From assembly GCA_040002845.1 (NCBI GenBank), contig JBDUDR010000109.1, positions 1 through 10,135 on the forward strand: a DNA stretch of 10,135 nt, in the 5' to 3' direction. The notes beneath the pieces were generated by a model, which saw only the letters and a list, made by a program, of their open reading frames with translations, was not told the origin of the DNA and made no database searches. Positions 6,510 through 10,135 of the stretch are shown here, one piece after another; within the stretch, counting starts at the first letter, position 1, and every line of letters begins with the position of its first letter. Origin of the DNA: JBDUDR01 sp040002845. GTDB lineage: Bacteria; Actinomycetota; Actinomycetes; Propionibacteriales; Nocardioidaceae. A program made the translations under genes and the position numbers.

Positions 6510-6839
6510 GTGGAGGGCTGGCTGTTGCTGACCGCGGCGATCCTTACCGAGGTCGCAGCGACGATCGCGCTCAAGATGTCCGACGGTTTCAGCCGGCTCG
6601 GGCCCTCCGTGGTGGTCGTGGTCGGATATCTGGTGTCGTTCACCTTGTTGGCGAAGCTGCTGACAAGCGGCATGCCGCTGGCCGTCGTGTACGCGGTCTG
6701 GTCGGCGGTGGGAGTGGCGCTGATCGCCTTGATCGGGGTGCTGTGGCTCGGCGAGCACCTCACCTGGGTGCAGTCCGCCGGCCTGCTCATGGTCGTCGCC
6801 GGCGTATGGGCGCTGGAGGCCGGAGGATCCCACGCGTGA
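6510..6839 (+). CDS. SMR family multidrug efflux protein (EmrE/Qac type)
   Basis: A 109-aa small multidrug resistance transporter that exports cationic compounds by proton antiport, working as a membrane dimer. From GTG 6510 the essential carboxylate falls exactly at Glu14 (AAILTEVAATIALK, 9-22), as in EmrE. Y61 and W64 in VVYAVWSAVG match the EmrE substrate-site Tyr60 and Trp63. SDGFSRLGPSV (24-34) and the final segment LLMVVAGVW are also typical. Four membrane segments lie at about 4-21, 33-50, 57-78 and 87-104. The sequence around E14 is closer to the Qac/EmrE subtype than to guanidinium exporters (SugE/Gdx). The gene overlaps the TetR-type gene by 4 bp and has a clear promoter and Shine-Dalgarno. 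Confidence 0.94.
   Translation: MEGWLLLTAAILTEVAATIALKMSDGFSRLGPSVVVVVGYLVSFTLLAKLLTSGMPLAVVYAVWSAVGVALIALIGVLWLGEHLTWVQSAGLLMVVAGVWALEAGGSHA
6822..6826 (+). promoter_or_regulatory. Ribosome binding site of the TetR-type gene
   Basis: GGAGG inside the end of the SMR gene, 9 nt before the GTG at 6836. It supports the overlapping start. Confidence 0.65.
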
Positions 6840-7432
6840 GTGCTGTCGGCGCCCCGGCGAAGGGTACGCAGACTGCGGCCACGCCTCAGCTCCACAGCCG
6901 CATCGACGGGCGGCGGGCCAAGGGTCAGCGACGTCGACAAGCCCTGCTGGAAGCCACCTTGCAGGTCGTCGAGCGAGACGGCGTCGCCGGGGTGTCCCAC
7001 CGCAGCGTCACCCGACAGGCCGGGCTTCCGTCGAGCGCTGCCACGTACTACTTCGACTCCATCGACGCCCTGCTCGAGGCCGCCTTGCTCTGGGCCGAGG
7101 AAGCCAACACAGAGCCGCTGCGTGCGATCGCCGCTGCTCCAGACCCACCCGCGGCCCTGGCGCGATGGCTTGTCGAGGACTGCATCAAACACCGCGAGCG
7201 CGTGATCGCGGAGTACGAGCTGTTCCTGCTCGCGGCTCGCCGACCGGCGCTGGCCGCGGCGGCCACCCGTTGGATCGATGAGCTCAGTGCACTCGTCGCC
7301 GGTTGGACGACCGACCAGAGCTCAGTACGCGCGGTGTGCGCATACATCGACGGCCTACTTCTGCAGGCGCTGGTGACCCGCGAGGTCCCCAAGGCCTCCG
7401 AGCTCGAAGCCACCATCCGGAGACTGTGTTGA
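6836..7432 (+). CDS. TetR/AcrR family transcriptional regulator
   Basis: A 198-aa DNA-binding repressor. The N-terminal helix-turn-helix spans about 34-80: ALLEATLQVVERDG, then VSHRSVTRQAGLPSS and ATYYFDSIDALLEAAL, the classic TetR recognition-helix end. A basic stretch (GRRAKGQRRR, 25-34) precedes it. The rest is helical and presumably binds a ligand; it shows no family-specific motif that I recognise. The start is GTG 6836, which overlaps the SMR stop as GTGA with GGAGG 9 nt upstream, so the two genes should be translationally coupled. The context suggests that it represses its own operon and is released by substrates of the pump. This is inference; the candidate operator is the palindrome at 6424-6440. 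Confidence 0.92.
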   Translation: MSAVGAPAKGTQTAATPQLHSRIDGRRAKGQRRRQALLEATLQVVERDGVAGVSHRSVTRQAGLPSSAATYYFDSIDALLEAALLWAEEANTEPLRAIAAAPDPPAALARWLVEDCIKHRERVIAEYELFLLAARRPALAAAATRWIDELSALVAGWTTDQSSVRAVCAYIDGLLLQALVTREVPKASELEATIRRLC

Positions 7433-7452
7433 CCGGCATTGTCGTTGCCGTC
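7431..7452 (+). terminator. Hairpin at the end of the TetR-type gene
   Basis: GA-c-CGGCA and TGCCGTC form a 7-bp stem with one bulged C and a 7-nt loop. It begins inside the TGA stop. There is no U-tract. Candidate terminator for the SMR-TetR operon. Confidence 0.35.
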
Positions 7453-7487
7453 AACAGCAGCGGTGGTCACACCTTCAGCAAGCCGAG

Positions 7488-7509
7488 CCGAAGCAGCATC
7501 CGTCTTCGG
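7488..7509 (-). terminator. Hairpin just after the glycosyltransferase remnant
   Basis: CCGAAG and CTTCGG form a 6-bp stem around a 10-nt loop, starting 5 nt beyond the remnant's stop codon on the minus strand. There is no U-tract. Candidate terminator. Confidence 0.35.
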
Positions 7510-7514
7510 GAGCC

Positions 7515-8358
7515 TCACCGCGCGACCTGCTCGAAGGCCTGGCCGGCGGCCGTGTCCGGCGCGGCGGACGATATGCGTTGCGACGAGTTTGCTGCCGCTG
7601 TCGCGACCCCTGTGTCGGCCAACAGCGAGGTGAGCGCCCCCCTGATCTCAGGCGCTGTGGCGTCGACCGAAAGCTGGGTTCCGACCCCAAGCCTGGTAGC
7701 CCGCTCGGCATTGAGAGCCTGGTCGCGGCCGAGCGGGAGCAACAGGAGCGGGACGCCGTGGGCGAGTGCGCGCAGGGTCGTCCCCAACCCGCCGTGGGTC
7801 ACCACCGCCGCGCAGCCCGGAAGCAGCTCATCATGACCTGCGAAGGACAGCAGCTCGATGTTGTCGGCCACCCGCAGCGCGCCGGCGTCGAGTGCCGGAC
7901 CCAGTGTGAGAACGGCGTCGACACCGGGCTCCGCGACCGCATCGCACACCCGTTGGACCAACGCCGGTTGGCCGTCCATGACGGTTGTGCTGAAGCTGAG
8001 CAGCACGCGAGTCCGTTGGATGGACGCCCTCGTGCGTACCCCGAGTGGACCTGCGTGCACGACTTTTGCCGGGTAGTCGTTCCGAGATCGAACCACCGAG
8101 GCGCGGTGACCAACAGCAGTTCTACCGACTCCCAGGCCCGAGCATGGCTTCGGCTTGAGCCTCGAACGCGATCTGCGTCATCGGTTCGGGAGCGCGCCGA
8201 TATGGGTGAACGGCGAAGCCACCTTCCTCGAAAACGGGCCGGGTGGCGGCCGAGCCCAGTACCTCCACGTGGTGGCCGCGGGCGGCGAGCAACCCGGCCG
8301 CGGCGACCATCGGCGGCAGGTTGCCTCCAGGTGCCCATGTGATGACCAGCGCCCGCAC
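7515..8358 (-). pseudogene. Glycosyltransferase of MGT/YjiC type, deleted and frameshifted
   Basis: Remains of a GT-B fold glycosyltransferase. The first piece (minus strand to the stop at 8122, 78 aa from GTG 8358) reads VRALVITWAPGGNLPPMVAA and ARGHHVEVLG, the family's N-terminus. The last piece (from about 8090 to 7515) carries the nucleotide-sugar half: VVHAGPLG, VLLSFSTT, AAVVTHGGLGTTLRALAHGV and LLLPLGRDQALNAERA. A short third-frame piece (about 8140-8083) reads ESVELLLVTAPRWFDL, the linker that normally precedes this half. Joining the parts gives about 285 residues against a usual 380-420, so around 100 acceptor-domain residues are missing near 8140. A further frame change lies near 8083, consistent with loss of one base. 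It follows the MOSC gene by 44 nt. An ATG at 8376 is an alternative start. Confidence 0.8.
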
Positions 8359-8364
8359 CGCAGC

Positions 8365-8370
8365 ACCGTA
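8365..8370 (-). promoter_or_regulatory. Leaderless-type -10 box (glycosyltransferase remnant)
   Basis: TACGGT on the minus strand, then 6 nt and the GTG at 8358, with no Shine-Dalgarno. It suggests that the ancestral gene started at this GTG. Confidence 0.35.
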
Positions 8371-8402
8371 GACCATCTCGCGCGGTGGCGAGGTACGCCT
8401 CG

Positions 8403-9041
8403 TCAGAATAGATCGAGTGCGGCCCGGCGTACGATGCGGCGGGCCTTGTCCTTCACATTCCTCGCCAGCGGTACGCCGGAGTCGAGCAGGCTTTGCATCT
8501 GCTCGGCATCGGGTCCGGTCGCGAGGTCCGACACGGTGACGCCATGGTCCGGACGCTGTTCCACAGTGATCTGGTCACCGGCGGTGATGGTCCCAGGCGA
8601 CAGCACCTTCAACAAGGCGCCAACCCGGCCGGTCGAGTTGAACCGCTCATGGAACCGGTCGATCCGCATCCGCAGGGAGAGGTTCTCGCACGGTGTCCTC
8701 GGCATCTGCACCTGGAGCAGCACGTCGCCGATCGACCACTGCTCGCCGATCTGGGCACCGGTCACGTCCAAGCCGGTCGTGCGGAGGTTCTCACCGAACA
8801 GGCCGGGTGGGATGTCGCGACCCAGCTCGCCGGCCCACCAGGCGGCGTCCTCGGCGGCGTAGGCGTACACGGCCTTGTCGATCCCGCCGTGGCCGCGGCT
8901 GATCTGCTGGTCCCGGGTGAGCCCCAGGTGAGTGACCTCCACGGGTTCGCGTACGGGCCGCTTGTCGATGGCGGTGTCCTGGAAGTAGCCCGGCCCGATC
9001 TGGTGGACCACGTTGACCGCGACGATGTGTGCTGGACTCAC
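8403..9041 (-). CDS. MOSC domain protein, YiiM-like
   Basis: A 212-aa protein of the MOSC family, the domain shared with molybdenum cofactor sulfurase C-termini and with E. coli YiiM, which detoxifies N-hydroxylated purines together with molybdenum cofactor. The YiiM pattern is clear: IDKRPV (25-30), THLGLTRDQQ (37-46), HGGIDKAVYAYA (51-62), WW (68-69), PPGLFGENLRTTGLD (78-92), IGD (104-106), and MPRTPCENL (113-121) with the conserved Cys118 that defines the family. The C-terminal helical part resembles the 3-alpha domain of YiiM-like proteins. The start is GTG 9041, with AGGGA about 10 nt upstream. It may be co-transcribed with the glycosyltransferase remnant 44 nt downstream. The substrate cannot be told. 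Confidence 0.92.
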   Translation of the reverse strand: MSPAHIVAVNVVHQIGPGYFQDTAIDKRPVREPVEVTHLGLTRDQQISRGHGGIDKAVYAYAAEDAAWWAGELGRDIPPGLFGENLRTTGLDVTGAQIGEQWSIGDVLLQVQMPRTPCENLSLRMRIDRFHERFNSTGRVGALLKVLSPGTITAGDQITVEQRPDHGVTVSDLATGPDAEQMQSLLDSGVPLARNVKDKARRIVRRAALDLF

Positions 9042-9047
9042 ACGTTC

Positions 9048-9053
9048 ATGATC
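9048..9053 (-). promoter_or_regulatory. Weak -10-like box of the MOSC gene
   Basis: GATCAT on the minus strand lies 6 nt before the GTG at 9041. It keeps only the A at position 2 and the T at position 6 of a -10, so it is a weak match to the leaderless pattern seen at other genes here. Confidence 0.2.
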
Positions 9054-9085
9054 CCTGATGGTCGGATCCGGTGGCTTGATCGGGC

Positions 9086-9114
9086 TTGCCGCGCGGTGTC
9101 TTCAGCCCTACGAG
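9086..9114 (+). promoter_or_regulatory. Possible promoter of the DoxX-like gene
   Basis: TTGCCG (9086-9091), a 17-nt spacer and TACGAG (9109-9114). The -10 lacks the final T. It would give a leader of about 27 nt containing the Shine-Dalgarno. Confidence 0.35.
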
Positions 9115-9136
9115 AGCACCCGCCAGACTGTCCGCT

Positions 9137-9143
9137 GGGAGGG
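9137..9143 (+). promoter_or_regulatory. Ribosome binding site of the DoxX-like gene
   Basis: GGGAGGG lies 4 nt before the ATG at 9148. It sets the start there rather than at the in-frame upstream codon at 9058, whose extra residues would precede a clean membrane segment. Confidence 0.75.
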
Positions 9144-9147
9144 TCAC

Positions 9148-9519
9148 ATGAACGTACTGCTGTGGATCGTGCAAAGCCTGTTAGCAGCGGCGTTTCTCGC
9201 ATCAGGAGCGATGAAGGTCAGCCAGCCGAAGCCGAAGCTCGTCGACATGATGGGCTGGCCGGCGGACTTCTCCGACAACGCCGTCAAGGGAATCGGGCTC
9301 GCTGAGCTCCTCGCTGCCATCGGGCTCATCCTGCCGGCGGCGACCGGCATCGCGACCTGGCTGACACCGCTGGCTGCTGTCGGTCTCGCCGTGCTGATGG
9401 TCGGAGCGGCGGCGACCCACTACCGCCGCAAGGAACCCCAGATGATCATCGTGAACGCCGTGATCTTCGCGTTGGCGGTGTTCGTCGCCTGGGGCCGGTT
9501 CGGTCCCTACAGCTTCTGA
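9148..9519 (+). CDS. DoxX-like family membrane protein
   Basis: A 123-aa integral membrane protein of the DoxX-like group (PF13564 type), with four predicted membrane segments at about 4-22, 47-64, 69-89 and 98-115. Visible landmarks are the first helix ending in LASGAMKVSQPK (17-28), where Gly-x-x-Lys at the helix end is typical, then KGIGLAELLAAIGLILP (47-63), HYRRKE (91-96) and the final FVAWGRFGPYSF. Relatives are small membrane subunits linked in a few cases to redox or quinone chemistry, but most have no assigned role. The ATG at 9148 is supported by GGGAGGG. It converges with the DUF1304 gene, with 24 nt between the two stops, and shows no operon partner. Confidence 0.85.
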   Translation: MNVLLWIVQSLLAAAFLASGAMKVSQPKPKLVDMMGWPADFSDNAVKGIGLAELLAAIGLILPAATGIATWLTPLAAVGLAVLMVGAAATHYRRKEPQMIIVNAVIFALAVFVAWGRFGPYSF

Positions 9520-9543
9520 AGAGGCGGCGTAGCTCCCGGGCCA

Positions 9544-9924
9544 TCAACCAACCGCGAGCGCGATCAACGCGACCAGCGGGGGCCCGGCCTGCAGGATCGC
9601 AGCGCGAAGCATCCGGCGGTCGGTGCCGATGAGCACCGCTCCCGCAGCCACCATGCAGCCGCAAGAGAAGGCGACAATGGCGGTTGCTGAGGCATCCGCG
9701 CCGGCGACGCTTGCGACCACGCCACCGAGTGCACCCGCGGCGAGGAACAGGTTGTAGAAGCCCTGATTCAGGGCCCACGGGTGAACGGCCTGGGCCTCTG
9801 CTTGCGAGGTCAGCAGGAACCGCCGCCACACGGAGGGGCGCAGGATCAGCAGGCTCTCCATGGCGAAGATAGCCACGTGGAGGAGCCCGGCGATGGTCGC
9901 GAAGACCAATGCGACGGGATTCAT
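9544..9924 (-). CDS. DUF1304 family membrane protein
   Basis: A 126-aa membrane protein of the DUF1304 family (PF06993), function unknown. The two diagnostic blocks are present: LLHVAIFAMESLL (14-26), where His and Glu lie in the first membrane helix, and NQGFYNLFLAAGAL (53-66), the near-invariant Asn-Gln-Gly-x-Tyr-Asn. Four membrane segments are likely at about 5-26, 56-74, 81-100 and 110-125. The reading frame stays open upstream to 10035, but the homology begins at ATG 9924, and TAGTTT lies 7 nt before that ATG with no Shine-Dalgarno, so a leaderless start fits. The extra upstream residues are basic and low-complexity and look like non-coding GC-rich sequence. Confidence 0.88.
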   Translation of the reverse strand: MNPVALVFATIAGLLHVAIFAMESLLILRPSVWRRFLLTSQAEAQAVHPWALNQGFYNLFLAAGALGGVVASVAGADASATAIVAFSCGCMVAAGAVLIGTDRRMLRAAILQAGPPLVALIALAVG

Positions 9925-9931
9925 GGACCGC

Positions 9932-9937
9932 AAACTA
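9932..9937 (-). promoter_or_regulatory. Leaderless-type -10 box (DUF1304 gene)
   Basis: TAGTTT on the minus strand followed by GCGGTCC (7 nt) and the ATG at 9924. There is no Shine-Dalgarno. It supports the short start. Confidence 0.5.
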
Positions 9938-10002
9938 GCCCAGTTACGCGGAGACGGCGAGCGGCCCGAGATCCGCGCGTTGGCCACGGCCCCCGACGCG
10001 CG

Positions 10003-10020
10003 CGCCTGTTGGGCGTTTTT
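10003..10020 (+). terminator. Short hairpin followed by five T residues
   Basis: CGCC-TGTTG-GGCG (10003-10015) runs directly into TTTTT (10016-10020). It is the only stem plus U-tract in the window. The stem is only 4 bp, and no plus-strand gene ends nearby; the closest is the DoxX-like gene, about 480 nt upstream. Weak candidate. Confidence 0.25.
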
Positions 10021-10090
10021 CGCGGCTCTGACCAACGGCTCGCCACGTCCATGATCGGTTCGGCCCTGCGCCCGGGCTTGTCCGAGATCA

Positions 10091-10114
10091 GAGCCGGGGG
10101 CTCACAAAATGTGA
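10091..10114. repeat. Two adjoining small inverted repeats at the right edge
   Basis: GAGCC-GGG-GGCTC (10091-10103) overlaps TCACA-AAA-TGTGA (10102-10114) by two bases. No gene adjoins it inside the window. It could be a terminator or an operator of a gene beyond the edge. Confidence 0.3.
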
Positions 10115-10135
10115 CGCTGCGGTAGTCCGTTGGGT

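Noticed and set aside
6410..7192. A 260-codon minus-strand open frame opposite the SMR and TetR genes
   Set aside because: It is antisense to two well-identified overlapping genes, with no recognisable protein.
7578..8342. A 254-codon plus-strand open frame across the glycosyltransferase remnant
   Set aside because: The minus strand has unmistakable glycosyltransferase motifs here. The plus-strand product is Arg-rich and unrecognisable.
8493..9305. A 270-codon plus-strand open frame across the MOSC gene and into the DoxX-like gene
   Set aside because: It is antisense to MOSC motifs and out of frame with the DoxX-like gene. It has no domain and no ribosome binding site.
9925..10035. A longer N-terminus for the DUF1304 protein starting at 10035
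   Set aside because: Family homology begins at ATG 9924, a -10-like box lies within the proposed extension, and the extra residues look non-coding.
10102..10114. A CRP/FNR-type binding site from the TCACA/TGTGA halves
   Set aside because: The half-sites point the wrong way and the spacing is 3 rather than about 6 nt, so the match to known sites is not real. It is kept only as an unassigned palindrome.
1..10135. A mobile element, defence island or biosynthetic cluster
   Set aside because: No transposase, integrase, toxin-antitoxin pair, restriction system, tRNA attachment site, direct-repeat boundary or clustered biosynthetic genes can be seen. The single glycosyltransferase remnant is not enough.

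Overview
The window is GC-rich DNA from an actinobacterial chromosome. Support for this comes from a mycothiol-dependent maleylpyruvate isomerase-like enzyme, a glycerol-3-phosphate dehydrogenase that closely resembles mycobacterial GlpD2, many GTG starts, and apparent leaderless TANNNT promoters. The genus cannot be fixed from the sequence alone. There is no CRISPR array, rRNA, tRNA, insertion sequence or phage gene. It reads as ordinary chromosomal housekeeping and accessory genes rather than a mobile island.

Layout. (1) 1-3354: divergent glycerol catabolism genes, glpK (minus strand, running off the left edge within a few residues of its expected end) and glpD (plus). The 123-bp gap between them holds two nested inverted repeats with the same centre, a likely shared operator. 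(2) 3375-5513: three plus-strand genes: a YciI-like protein, an LtrA membrane protein and a DUF1697 protein. (3) 5555-6355: a minus-strand mycothiol-dependent isomerase-family enzyme, convergent with DUF1697. (4) 6432-7432: a two-gene plus-strand cassette, an SMR (EmrE-type) efflux pump overlapping a TetR-type regulator by 4 bp. It has a good sigma-70-type promoter and a palindrome over the -35 box. (5) 7515-9041, minus strand: a MOSC (YiiM-like) protein followed by the remains of an MGT/YjiC-type glycosyltransferase with an internal deletion and frame breaks. (6) 9148-9924: a DoxX-like membrane protein (plus) and a DUF1304 membrane protein (minus), convergent. 9925-10135 has no gene that I can support, only short hairpins.

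How the genes work together. GlpK phosphorylates glycerol and GlpD oxidises the product to dihydroxyacetone phosphate; a common regulator probably acts on the shared intergenic region. The SMR pump and TetR protein look like a self-regulated efflux unit. The other genes look individually transcribed. Starts fall into two classes. Five genes have TANNNT 6-7 nt before the start codon and no Shine-Dalgarno (leaderless type), and the glp, SMR, TetR and DoxX genes have strong Shine-Dalgarno sequences.

I found no convincing undescribed multi-gene system. The items most worth following are the nested dyad between glpK and glpD, the clustering of leaderless signatures, the SMR-TetR cassette with its candidate operator, and the decayed glycosyltransferase.
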